The notes below the pieces were generated by a model, which was not told the DNA's origin, ran no database searches, and worked only from the letters and a program-made list of their open reading frames with translations. Below, in pieces: positions 7,325 through 15,500 of a stretch of 28,602 nt of DNA. The stretch comes from Candidatus Collierbacteria bacterium RIFOXYD1_FULL_40_9 (lineage in GTDB: Bacteria > Patescibacteriota > Microgenomatia > UBA1400 > MFAQ01). The stretch lies in assembly GCA_001776275.1 (NCBI GenBank), contig MFAQ01000041.1:54057-82658 (forward strand), written 5' to 3'. The stretch's first letter is position 1. Every line of letters starts with the position of its first letter. Made by a program: the position numbers and the translations under genes.

Positions 7325-7361
7325 TTGATTTGTACCCAGTATAGTACTACACTATGTAGTA
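7325..7361 (+). promoter_or_regulatory. Promoter with 17-bp BlaI-type operator, ArsR operon
   Basis: -35 TTGATT (7325-7330), 17-bp spacer, -10 TACACT (7348-7353). The palindrome TACTACA-CTA-TGTAGTA (7345-7361) covers the -10 and probable start site. The operator is identical to those at 8332-8348 and 17679-17695. Binding there should block RNA polymerase. Confidence 0.8.
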
Positions 7362-7374
7362 TTATGAAGAATCC

Positions 7375-7698
7375 ATGTATTCTGGCATAAATAGAATGAC
7401 TCCAGAAATTGTAGCTTTTGAAAGTAAGACTTTTAAGGCTCTCGCCAATTCTAAAAGGTTAAATATTATTGATCTTTTGAGAGAGAGGGAAATGTGCGTG
7501 AGTAGTATAGCTACCCTAACGAATCTTAATCAGTGTAACGTATCCCAACATTTATTAATTTTACGAAATGCAAACCTGATATATGTGAAAAAAATTGGGA
7601 AAAATAACTTCTACAGGATTGCAAACAGGGCAATTTATGATGCCTTAGACTTGATAGCTGACACTCAAAGGAATAATAACAAAAATGAAAATAAGTAA
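7375..7698 (+). CDS. ArsR/SmtB-family metal-responsive repressor
   Basis: 107 residues from ATG 7375, or 100 from ATG 7396. The winged-HTH runs from FKALANSKRLNIIDLLRERE through IATLTNLNQCNVSQHLLILR to the wing (LIYVKKIGKNNFYRI). A cysteine at the position of the ArsR ELCVC motif (REMCVSS) is present once. A second cysteine in the recognition helix (NQCNVSQH) is unusual for the family. Such proteins normally bind operators when metal-free and release on metal. The gene is itself under a BlaI-type box, giving a two-tier circuit. It overlaps a 41-codon membrane-protein gene by 14 bp. Its target is unknown; the inverted repeat at 5032-5047 is one candidate. Confidence 0.9.
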   Translation: MYSGINRMTPEIVAFESKTFKALANSKRLNIIDLLREREMCVSSIATLTNLNQCNVSQHLLILRNANLIYVKKIGKNNFYRIANRAIYDALDLIADTQRNNNKNENK

Positions 7699-7810
7699 TA
7701 TTCCTAAAATATATTTTCTTCTCGGTCTTGTTGCGGTATTTGCTATCTTAAGTTTCAAATTTTCCTTAACTTCTAATCTTCCATTTGGGATACTTTTACG
7801 TTGTCACTAA
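7685..7810 (+). CDS. 41-residue single-pass membrane protein
   Basis: ATG at 7685 lies inside the end of the ArsR gene (14-bp overlap), which suggests translational coupling. The product starts MKISNIPKIYFLLGLVAVFA, has one hydrophobic helix (about 9-24), and ends in FGILLRCH with a terminal Cys-His pair. I know no family. The overlap, the clean membrane helix and the lack of another gene in 7699-7837 support a real gene. The Cys-His end might touch metal. Confidence 0.55.
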   Translation: MKISNIPKIYFLLGLVAVFAILSFKFSLTSNLPFGILLRCH

Positions 7811-7837
7811 AAAAATATAAATGAGTTACGATTATTT

Positions 7838-8323
7838 ATGAACACGTTACCGCTTCACTACCAAGAAACTCTTTTTGTGCCGATTTCTCCTTCTGATTTA
7901 TTTAATTACATAGACGATCACAAGAATCTGTCCTCTCACATGAACAAACCCTCCCTGATGATGGGTGGAGGTGTGATGAAAACGATACTTGACGATGACC
8001 AAGGTAAAAAAGTCGGATCCCATATCAAGCTTGAAGGTTCTGCTTTCGGAATCCAAATCAAACTGGACGAAGTAGTCACCAAACACCTACCACCCTATTC
8101 CAAAACATGGGAAACCGTAGAATATCCACAATTGATAATCATAGGTAATTATCGAATGGGATTTGAAATTGAGCCATATGGAAATAATTCCAAATTTACG
8201 GTATTTATCGATTATGAATTACCCAAAGGAAAAACTAAATTGTTAGGAGTTCTCTTTAGCAGAATCTATGCCAGGTGGTGTGTCCGGCAGATTTCAACCA
8301 GTGCCCGTAACTTGACAATTTGA
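7838..8323 (+). CDS. SRPBCC (START-like) family protein
   Basis: 161 residues. The N-terminal pattern LFVPISPSDLFNYIDDHKNLSSHM and the alternating strands leading to a C-terminal helix (LLGVLFSRIYARWCVRQIST) fit the SRPBCC fold, which forms a deep hydrophobic ligand pocket. The ligand is unknown. A TACGAT box 5 bp before ATG 7838 suggests a leaderless start, but it may also be read through from the ArsR promoter. Its 3' end contains the -35 of the next promoter. It ends in TGA, which shows that TGA is a stop in this genome. Confidence 0.75.
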   Translation: MNTLPLHYQETLFVPISPSDLFNYIDDHKNLSSHMNKPSLMMGGGVMKTILDDDQGKKVGSHIKLEGSAFGIQIKLDEVVTKHLPPYSKTWETVEYPQLIIIGNYRMGFEIEPYGNNSKFTVFIDYELPKGKTKLLGVLFSRIYARWCVRQISTSARNLTI

Positions 8324-8348
8324 TATCGTACTACTACACTATGTAGTA
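8312..8348 (+). promoter_or_regulatory. Consensus promoter with 17-bp BlaI-type operator, CopZ-like gene
   Basis: -35 TTGACA (8312-8317), 17-bp spacer, -10 TACACT (8335-8340). The operator TACTACA-CTA-TGTAGTA (8332-8348) overlaps the -10 and ends on the first base of the start codon, so the mRNA is leaderless. The -35 sits inside the 3' end of the SRPBCC gene. Confidence 0.88.
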
Positions 8349-8590
8349 TGTTCGTTAATCTAAAGCATACAGTTTTTAATATATCCAATATCAAGTGTGA
8401 GTTTTGTCCAAAACTTTTGAAAAAGATGTTGATGGATTTCCCAGGAATACTAAAGGTTAGCTTTTCTTATTCAAATAATATCCTAACTGTCATACACGAC
8501 TCAGACATTGGGGATATCAAATTACTGATTCAGACAATCCGCGAAATCGGTTTCACAGCCATCTATAACCTCAGCTTTTCCCTCACCTAG
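8348..8590 (+). CDS. Heavy-metal-associated (HMA/CopZ-like) small protein
   Basis: 80 residues with the ferredoxin-like HMA pattern: a strand, NIKCEFCPKLLKKML with Cys17 and Cys20, the PGILKVSFSYSNN loop-strand, and a second helix ending REIGFTA. The CxxCPK variant matches CopZ (15899-16117) and HMA1 of CopA. The motif lacks the Met-His often found before the first Cys. It probably carries Cu(I) in the cytoplasm. It is a single gene under a strong BlaI-type promoter and convergent with the YtkA-like gene 14 bp away. Confidence 0.85.
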   Translation: MFVNLKHTVFNISNIKCEFCPKLLKKMLMDFPGILKVSFSYSNNILTVIHDSDIGDIKLLIQTIREIGFTAIYNLSFSLT

Positions 8591-8604
8591 CCCCCCTGAT
8601 TGGA

Positions 8605-9006
8605 TTACGGTACATTTACGACAAAGTCCTTGTTTTTAGTGCTTCCATCCGGCATCGTCACTTTGGTACGGATTCTCCATGGACCTCTCATGGTCAAATT
8701 ACCCGTGGCAACATATCGTCCCTTACTCTGAAAAACAGCACTCCCTTGTTGGGTACCCATATTCATAGTGGTCATGTTTAGGTCAAATCCTACCGAGGCG
8801 TTATCAATGAGTTTACCTTCCTCACCCCTAACCTCAATGATAAAAGTTGCTTGTCCTGTCCGTAAGGGATTTGGATTCGTAAAGAGAGAAATAGCTTCAC
8901 CTCGCGTAGCAGCACCCAGAACCGATGCCGATTTTACTTTCCAACTCATGACCCCAATTAACCCTACCATGATAACCAAGGAAGCTAACAATATTTTATT
9001 ACTCAT
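8605..9006 (-). CDS. FixH/YtkA-like secreted or anchored protein
   Basis: 133 residues. An N-terminal signal anchor (about 5-22) is followed by a beta-sandwich domain. The typical core is PNPLRTGQATFIIEVR, then ASVGFDLNMTTMNMG, KGRYVATGNLTMRGPWRI and TKVTMPDG. This pattern is that of the YtkA/FixH-like family, often found next to copper proteins. Several methionines (MTTMNMG, about 78-84) could bind Cu(I) outside the membrane. It is last in the DsbA operon; its start overlaps the previous stop by 4 bp. Confidence 0.78.
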   Translation of the reverse strand: MSNKILLASLVIMVGLIGVMSWKVKSASVLGAATRGEAISLFTNPNPLRTGQATFIIEVRGEEGKLIDNASVGFDLNMTTMNMGTQQGSAVFQSKGRYVATGNLTMRGPWRIRTKVTMPDGSTKNKDFVVNVP

Positions 9007-9500
9007 CTTTTTAATTTATTTTTATAATTAATAGCACATAATTTATTTCGGCCCTTGATAAGCACAAAAAGGGAAATAGATAGGAACGCAAATGACAAAT
9101 ATGAAATCTCTGCCCCGCGAAATGGTAAATAAACCAGAGAACCGCTAAGTCCCAAAAGTGATAATATTGGCAGTCCACAAGCTATACATCCACTCCCAGC
9201 TATGCCCAGTAAAGAATTTCCACCAACCACTATTTGTAATTTATCAAATTTTTTAAGTATTCTGATTTTCTCAAAAAGCAGGCTAAGGTTTGCTCCTGTT
9301 AAGACCGCAATCAAAAACAAAAGTACCAGTCCGGATAGAGACGTCGATGTCCACATGCCCTGAATTAGAGACATTAATATCTGGATTTTGTAACTCAGTC
9401 CATAGCCTCCCGTCAAAGTATTTATTGCGAAACTACTATTCATTAACAGAGTAATAAGTAGCAGATACAGGCTAGAGATAATAGCAACAGAGAAAAACAT
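9003..9500 (-). CDS. Membrane protein with GSGCIACGLP motif
   Basis: 165 residues with about five hydrophobic helices. The distinctive stretch is GIAGSGCIACGLPILSLLG, a CxxC at the start of a helix, as in membrane thiol carriers and metal transporters. I do not recognise a named family with confidence. It lies between the DsbA-like and YtkA-like genes (3-bp gap and 4-bp overlap), so it could pass electrons to, or metal alongside, the DsbA-like protein. That role is inference. Confidence 0.7.
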   Translation of the reverse strand: MFFSVAIISSLYLLLITLLMNSSFAINTLTGGYGLSYKIQILMSLIQGMWTSTSLSGLVLLFLIAVLTGANLSLLFEKIRILKKFDKLQIVVGGNSLLGIAGSGCIACGLPILSLLGLSGSLVYLPFRGAEISYLSFAFLSISLFVLIKGRNKLCAINYKNKLKR

Positions 9501-9503
9501 CTT

Positions 9504-10292
9504 TTACTTCAATAGTTCATCAATGACGGTCTTAAAAGCACTATACGGCTGGGCTCCGACAACTTTAATACCGTCAATCTCGCCATTACTCGTGGATTTA
9601 CCGATAAAGAAGGTCGGCGTACCCGAGGCCCCTACCTTTCCAGCGTCAGCCAAATCTTTATCCACTTCGGCTTTATACTCACCGGAGTCCAAACACTGCT
9701 GAAATTTACTCACGTTTAGTCCCAATTCTTTGGCTATGACTGGTAGTTGATCCAGGGCCAACCCTGTACCATTGGAGGTCGTTTTGGTAAATATCTGATC
9801 ATGATATTTGTAATAAGCAGTATCACTGCCTTGTTTTCTGGCACATTCTGCCGCCTCGGCTTCCTTGGGAGCATTTTGGTGGAATCCCAGAGGTAAATCT
9901 CGAAATACTAGCTTGACCTTGCCCGTATCGATGTAGTCCTTCTTAATTTGCGGATATGTATCGGTAAAATATTTTTTACAGAAAGGACATTCATAGTCCG
10001 AAAATTCAATCAAGGTAACCTTGGCCTTTTTGTCTCCCAAAGTCGGGTCGTCATCCACAGATACTTTTACCGGTGCACCATTATCTTCCGGAGCTTGTTG
10101 GGTCGGCGCATCATTACCATTGTTAGCTCCTAGTACCGGTTGACCAGCACCGGCTCTGAGGTATTTAACCTCACTCCAGAGAGAACCCAAGAAAAAGGAT
10201 GCGACAATTAGAAGAACCACCAATACTGGAGCATAACTATTAAATTTTGGGTTGGGACTCGAAACCACTTTTTTAACTTTTTCGACTGACAT
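9504..10292 (-). CDS. DsbA-family thioredoxin-fold protein, membrane-anchored
   Basis: 262 residues. One transmembrane anchor (about 20-38), then a Pro/Gln-rich linker (50-75), then a DsbA-like thioredoxin domain (about 85-262). The active site is ECPFCKKYF (Cys102, Cys105), preceded by LIEFSDY. The cis-Pro loop is GASGTPTFFIG. The helical insert has PLGFHQNAPKEAEAAECARK. This fits thiol oxidoreductases of the thioredoxin_4/BDB type on the outer face of the membrane. It would form, reshuffle or reduce disulfides in exported proteins, which copper readily damages. It is first in an operon behind a strong promoter with a 16-bp BlaI-type box. Confidence 0.92.
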   Translation of the reverse strand: MSVEKVKKVVSSPNPKFNSYAPVLVVLLIVASFFLGSLWSEVKYLRAGAGQPVLGANNGNDAPTQQAPEDNGAPVKVSVDDDPTLGDKKAKVTLIEFSDYECPFCKKYFTDTYPQIKKDYIDTGKVKLVFRDLPLGFHQNAPKEAEAAECARKQGSDTAYYKYHDQIFTKTTSNGTGLALDQLPVIAKELGLNVSKFQQCLDSGEYKAEVDKDLADAGKVGASGTPTFFIGKSTSNGEIDGIKVVGAQPYSAFKTVIDELLK

Positions 10293-10324
10293 ATATTTTG
10301 GATATAACTAATAAACAACTACCC

Positions 10325-10360
10325 TACTACAACTGTAGTAAAGAAATCAACAATTGTCAA
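10325..10360 (-). promoter_or_regulatory. Promoter with 16-bp BlaI-type operator, DsbA operon
   Basis: On the minus strand: -35 TTGACA (10360-10355), 17-bp spacer, -10 TACAGT (10337-10332). The palindrome TACTACA-AC-TGTAGTA (10325-10340, plus strand) covers the -10. Its centre is 2 bp, one shorter than the 17-bp boxes, and it matches the MecI/BlaI operator layout. The leader to ATG 10292 is about 30 nt. Confidence 0.85.
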
Positions 10361-10368
10361 CACCGCTT

Positions 10369-11319
10369 TTAGTTATGGGAAAATGAAGCCACTTCCATCT
10401 GTGATTCACAGATTTTTGTACAGCTTTTATCCTTTGAACACAAGAGAACAGCGTCTCCACCTCTGTCGTGATACTCAACCGCATTAACTCGACTGAGAGA
10501 TAATCCCACCAAAATTACCAGGGAGACAAGGCTTACGGCAATGTTAGTTATTGGAAATCTTCTTCTTTCGATTTTTTGATTAACCAATTTTTTAACTCTA
10601 TACTCCAAGGTATTCCATTCTCCTAAAGAGGGGCCAAAATTAAAGGTATTTTTGTGGCCATAACTCAGAATTTTATTTAGTACTGATATTAAAGATTTAG
10701 AATTTTTCATCCCCTTTATGGCCGCCTCATCAGCCCCAACCTCATTCAAAATGCGATATCTTTTAGAAATATCCGAAATCACTGGAAAAAATGGAAACAT
10801 TGTCTGTACGACGAAAGCAAAAAGGAAAGTAAGGGCATCCTTGTTTTCTAGGTGGTATCTTTCATGTCTTATGACCGCTTCCAATTCAATCTCAGAAAGA
10901 ATATTAACTAAACCCGTTGATACATAAATCTTAGTATTAAAAAAGCCAAAACAAAAAGCAGATGGATGGTCGCTCTGATAAACAAATAACTTATCTTGAA
11001 GTCCTAGTTTTTTAGCCGTCTTTTTTACTACGGTACTTCGAACAGTTGATACAGATAAATTTCTACCAATCTTCAAAGTTTTTATCATAGTCACCACTAA
11101 TTTTATAGTTATATACAAAAGCGTAACCAGAAATACCATCAGACAGGCTTCTCCTAAATTATTTGGCAATCTTATCGGCAAACCGTCAATTACCTGCTGG
11201 CAGTAATAAATCGACTGGTGAAAAAATATGAGAACATACTTCCGAAAAAGGCTTCCCATCATAACGAGAGAGAAAACAAAAAAACTGATCAGAACGATGA
11301 GGTATCTACTTGCTTTCAT
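10369..11319 (-). CDS. M56-family (BlaR1/MecR1-like) membrane metalloprotease, copy 1
   Basis: 316 residues. Several N-terminal helices (about 5-30, 58-78), then a cytoplasmic gluzincin domain with HERYH (152-156) and the third-ligand region LNEVGADEAA (191-200). A last helix (about 256-275) follows. After it only about 40 residues lie outside, with CSKDKSCTKIC (Cys294, Cys300, Cys304). The penicillin-binding sensor domain of BlaR1 is absent, so the signal is not likely a beta-lactam; the Cys tail could sense metal or thiol state. The gene overlaps the BlaI-like gene by 14 bp. By family analogy it is activated by the signal and leads to repressor cleavage. Confidence 0.87.
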   Translation of the reverse strand: MKASRYLIVLISFFVFSLVMMGSLFRKYVLIFFHQSIYYCQQVIDGLPIRLPNNLGEACLMVFLVTLLYITIKLVVTMIKTLKIGRNLSVSTVRSTVVKKTAKKLGLQDKLFVYQSDHPSAFCFGFFNTKIYVSTGLVNILSEIELEAVIRHERYHLENKDALTFLFAFVVQTMFPFFPVISDISKRYRILNEVGADEAAIKGMKNSKSLISVLNKILSYGHKNTFNFGPSLGEWNTLEYRVKKLVNQKIERRRFPITNIAVSLVSLVILVGLSLSRVNAVEYHDRGGDAVLLCSKDKSCTKICESQMEVASFSHN

Positions 11320-11683
11320 GGGTACCCAAAAGTTTTAACAAATCTTCTTTTTTTTCTTTTGGCAAACTTTCGACTGATTCGGCGAACGAAACTATTGCAG
11401 ACTCCCCGAACGAATCAAAAAAGTTATTAAAAAAAGATTTGGCAATCTTTTTACTATATTCTTCGCTAGAGGACTTTGGCGAGAAGACAAATACGTTCCC
11501 TTCACTTTTCCTTTTAACCATTCCCTTTTTATAGAGGCGATCCAGTAAGGTTGCCACTGTCGTGTAAGCCAAAGGTTTGACCTTCTCAAATTTTTTTACC
11601 ACGTCTCGAGCATGGCATTTTTTAAGCTTCCAAACCACAACCATCACCTCTTGCTCTAATGGACTTAACTTTCTTTCTATCAT
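11306..11683 (-). CDS. BlaI/MecI/CopY-family repressor, copy 1
   Basis: 125 residues. The N-terminal winged helix (KLSPLEQEVMVVVWKLKK, RDVVKKFEK, AYTTVATLLDRLYKKGMVKR) is the penicillinase-repressor type. The C-terminal helical region (about 72-120) is the dimerisation and cleavage part. No Cys motif for direct copper binding is present, unlike Enterococcus CopY, so inactivation probably depends on the M56 partner encoded by the overlapping next gene. A 16-bp operator lies 4 bp before the start codon, which implies autoregulation. Its likely second target is the DsbA operon, the only other 16-bp box. Confidence 0.92.
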   Translation of the reverse strand: MIERKLSPLEQEVMVVVWKLKKCHARDVVKKFEKVKPLAYTTVATLLDRLYKKGMVKRKSEGNVFVFSPKSSSEEYSKKIAKSFFNNFFDSFGESAIVSFAESVESLPKEKKEDLLKLLGTHESK

Positions 11684-11687
11684 AATA

Positions 11688-11703
11688 TACTACTATTGTA
11701 GTA
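11688..11703 (-). promoter_or_regulatory. 16-bp BlaI-type operator of the repressor-protease pair 1
   Basis: TACTACT-AT-TGTAGTA (plus strand) has one mismatch between its 7-bp arms. On the minus strand TACAAT (11700-11695) serves as the -10, with the start codon at 11683, so leaderless. The -35 region is poor, as expected for a low-level regulator gene. Confidence 0.75.
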
Positions 11704-11743
11704 CATCTGACCAAAAAAAGATCTTTCTGAAAATTATAGTTAG

Positions 11744-11755
11744 ATTGTATACAAT
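11744..11755. promoter_or_regulatory. 12-bp perfect palindrome upstream of the DUF305 gene
   Basis: ATTGTATACAAT lies between the divergent repressor and DUF305 genes. It may be an operator or overlap a promoter (TACAAT or TATACA as -10). It does not share the TACTACA half-site. Function unproven. Confidence 0.3.
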
Positions 11756-11797
11756 GATACATATAACCAACTTGTTATTATTTACAAAACAAAGTTA

Positions 11798-12442
11798 ATG
11801 AAAAACAACAATTTACTCAACGGTGGGGCTTTGGTGTATATAGTCCTCGGTCTCCTTGCCGGAGCTCTCATCACTTCTGTCTTCATATATCCAAACAGAT
11901 CAGGCTATGGTGGTCCCGGATATATGATGAATTCCTGGAATAAAACTTCTTCTAACTCCAATATCGACCGCCACTTTATCGAACAAATGATTCCCCATCA
12001 TGAAGATGCAATTACCATGGCAAACTCCGCCCTAAAAAAATCCAAGAAACCGGAAATAAAAACTCTGGCACAGAATATCTTAAAAAGCCAAGGTGAAGAG
12101 ATAGCTCAGATGACACAGTGGTATGGAGAGTGGTTCGGAGGAGAGGTACCTAGTGGAGCTTCCCAGATGGGTACTCATGGCATGATGGGCTCCGGAAGAA
12201 GTATGCACATGGGTTTACTGGGGAACGAAACAGATATTCTTTCTCTGGACTCAGCCCCAGACTTCGACAAAGAATTTATTAGACAGATGATCCCTCATCA
12301 TCAGATGGCTGTCATGATGGCAACGATGCTCGAAAACAGCACCGACAAATCTGAAATGAAACAACTGGCCAATAACATCATCACCGCCCAAAACAAAGAA
12401 ATCGCCGACATGCGTTCTTGGTACTCCGCTTGGTACAAGTAA
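11798..12442 (+). CDS. Two-repeat DUF305 protein, membrane-anchored, probable copper binder
   Basis: 214 residues. One N-terminal helix (about 11-31) anchors or exports it. Then two DUF305 units: HFIEQMIPHHEDAITMANSA (about 59-78) and FIRQMIPHHQMAVMMATMLE (about 164-183). Each is followed by a helix and a W-Y ending (QWYGEWF, SWYSAWY). The linker is Met/His/Gly-rich (MGTHGMMGSGRSMHMG). The MIPHH and Met clusters are typical of periplasmic Cu-binding proteins such as CopM. It should sequester copper at the cell surface. It is divergent from repressor 1 and followed by a strong terminator. Confidence 0.9.
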   Translation: MKNNNLLNGGALVYIVLGLLAGALITSVFIYPNRSGYGGPGYMMNSWNKTSSNSNIDRHFIEQMIPHHEDAITMANSALKKSKKPEIKTLAQNILKSQGEEIAQMTQWYGEWFGGEVPSGASQMGTHGMMGSGRSMHMGLLGNETDILSLDSAPDFDKEFIRQMIPHHQMAVMMATMLENSTDKSEMKQLANNIITAQNKEIADMRSWYSAWYK

Positions 12443-12462
12443 ACATTTTTCTCAAGCCAACT

Positions 12463-12490
12463 AAAAAGCCCGGATTTCTCCGGGCTTTTT
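12463..12490. terminator. Bidirectional rho-independent terminator
   Basis: AAAAAGCCCGG-ATTTCT-CCGGGCTTTTT: 11-bp stem, 6-nt loop, T-run on both strands. It lies between the convergent DUF305 and CopA genes and can serve both. Confidence 0.93.
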
Positions 12491-12510
12491 TACTGGTGCT
12501 TCTTACCTAG

Positions 12511-15500
12511 TTATTTGGTCTGCATACTTGCCAAATAGTTATCCTTAAACTGCTTCGTCACGAAGTGCATCTCATCGAGAACTGTGAAGTTCTTTTTGGC
12601 TACACCGGCGACCATCACATCACTACCAAACAATCCGGTAATTCTGTCTTGAGTACTGGAAAACAAATTCTCTTTTTTCATCATAGAGGCTTCGTTGTAA
12701 CCAATATACACAGGTAGGAACTCTTTCCCCTCTATGTTGTAACTTAGCTTATAAGGATCAACCATTGCCTTAATCTGCTCCGGAATGTTATTTCCGTCAT
12801 AGATATAGAAGAATTTTAGTTCCCCATATGGAGTCTGGGTGACGACCAAGTCGGATCCTTCCAACTTAGCAAAGGCTTCTTTATTCATAACATGGTACTC
12901 ATCGAGCATCGTATTGGTAGGAGCCAAAATTCCGGCGACTCTTACTTTGGGAACTCCGAAGAAGCCATTTATTTCATCTCCGACTTTGCTAAACAGACCT
13001 TCCTCCAACATCATCTCGGCTTCCTTACTACCGATTAATATTCCCGGAATCTCTCCGGCTAGATCCAGACTGCCTTCAGCGACTTTAATATTGCCGTTAA
13101 CTACACCTGCATTCAGGAATAACTTTGTTTGACCTTCCTCTGTGATCAACACTTTGGATTCTCCCGTTGTTAACAGGTCTGCGATCAAAGTATTTATTCC
13201 CGGTTGTGTTTGCGCATATGTCTTAACAACTCCCATATTTTCTTTTGTAGAGATCGAAGCAAACTCCCAGAACACAAACAGGAAGGCGGTGGTCATGACT
13301 ACAGGTGCAAACTTTGATAACAAGTTCCATCCCTTGGGGCTAAATCTTTTTAGCACCAGTGAATTACTTACAACGGACACTGAAGATAGTGCCATAGCGA
13401 GACCAGCAAGTTCCGGCTTAAGTATTAAACCTATTCCTGCAAAGACTCTCGCAGCTACCGGGATTCCGAGAACGTTGTAAAATAAAGCAAAGAACATGTT
13501 TTGTCTTATTTTGTTTACAGTCTCTTCGCTTAGCTTAATCGCGGTAAGAACTCCGTTCAAATCATTATTCATGATAATAATTCCACCGGATTCGAGAGCG
13601 ATGTCTGCGCCGGATGCCATAGCGATTCCGAGGTCAGACTGGACCAGAGCAGGTGAGTCATTAATTCCATCACCAACCATGGCAACTGTCTTACCCATTT
13701 CCTGAAGTTTTTTAACTTCCTCTGCTTTATTTTGAGGAAGTACCTCAGCCAAAATATTGGTAATACCAATCTGTTTTGCTATTGCGTTTGCAGTCCTACG
13801 GTTATCGCCGGTGATCATGTAAACATCAATCCCCTTGTCTTGTAGTTTCTTGACCACGTCGACTGTAGATTCTTTTACCTGATCAGCAACCGCAATTATG
13901 CCCAATATCTGATCTTTATTTGCGATCATCATGGCTGTCTTACCATCTTCTTCCAGTCTTTCTAGGTCCATAAAGGAGATGGCTTGAACTTTCTTTTGTT
14001 CCATTAATCTCCTATTACCGATGTAATAAGTCTGCCCAGCTACTACCGCTTCTACGCCATGACCCGGTATTGCTTGGAAAGATTCGACCGGAGTTTGTAA
14101 ATCCACTGAAGAGATTCTGGTCTTACAGTAATCCACAATGGCAGCGGCCAATGGATGCTCAGACTTTGCTTCAACAGCGTTGAGTACTGTCAGAATTCCC
14201 TGCTCCGGCTGGTTGGAATAGTTAATAAAGTTGGTTACTTCGGGTTTACCCTTAGTCAGAGTTCCTGTTTTATCAAACACAATTGCATCAATCTTGCAGG
14301 CGGTTTCCAAAGGCTCTCCTCCCTTAATCAATATTCCCAGTTCTGCCCCCTTGCCCGTCGCTACCATGATGGCAGTTGGTGTTGCGAGACCTAAGGCACA
14401 GGGACAAGCGATTACGATTACTGATACAAATGCCAGCAGAGCGAAGGTCAGTGGCAAGCCGAGAATAAAGTACCAGACTACAAAAGTTAATAGCGCGATA
14501 CCGATGACAACCGGCACAAATATCGAAGATATTTTATCCGCGAATCCTTGGATTGGTGCTTTAGACCCTTGTGCATCTTCAATGAGTCTCACAATCTGTG
14601 ACAGAACAGTATCGGCTCCGACCTTACTAACCTTGAACTCAAAACTGCCTGTCTTATTAATAGTTGCGGTATAAACTTTGCTACCCTCGTGTTTTTCGAC
14701 CGGAATACTTTCACCTGTTAAAGCGGATTCATCTACCGCACTATTGCCGGACACGATTACTCCATCAACAGGTACTCTCTCCCCGGGGCGGACAAGGACT
14801 ATATCTCCGACAACCACTTGTTCTATCGGTAAATCTTCAGGCATACCATTTCTCATGACTCTTGCAGTTTTTGGAGCCAGTCCCATCAGTTTTTCAATAG
14901 CCTGAGACGTCTTTCCTTTAGCTTTTGCTTCTAGCCACTTACCGAGTGCCACGAATGTAATTAGCAGTGATGCCACCTCGAAATATAGATTTCCTATCTT
15001 CATTCCATTTAATCCGTAGATGGATCCGGTTTCTACTGCAAACTTCAAAAACTCGTACAAACTATATACATACGCAGTTAGAGTTCCAATAGCAATCAAG
15101 CTGTCCATGCTAAAGGTTTTCATTTTGGCAGCTGAAATTGCACCTTTGATGAAGTTATTACCTACCCAAAACTGCACCGGGGTAGCAAGCACCAATGAAA
15201 TTATTCCGCTGACCGGCATTATCACCTTGGCAAAAGGTAGTCCTGCTACAAAGTCATAGACCATAAAGGCAACCATTGGCAAACTAAAAAGCAGTCCAGT
15301 AATAAATTTTCTGCCCCAGTATTTAATCTCCAAAGTTCTTTTCTCATTTTCGCTGACTCCCAGTGTCTCTTCTGGTAGAGTTGCTGTATATCCTGTTCTT
15401 TTTACTGATTCTTTGAGTTCACTAGGGTTGACCAATTGAGACTGGAATTTAATTCTGGCTTTACTAGTCGCAAAATTTACATTGGCTTCTGTCACACCTT

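Noticed and set aside
7364..7390. Eight-codon leader peptide before ArsR (ATG 7364)
   Set aside because: It has no regulatory codons or hairpin and overlaps the ArsR start region; probably chance.
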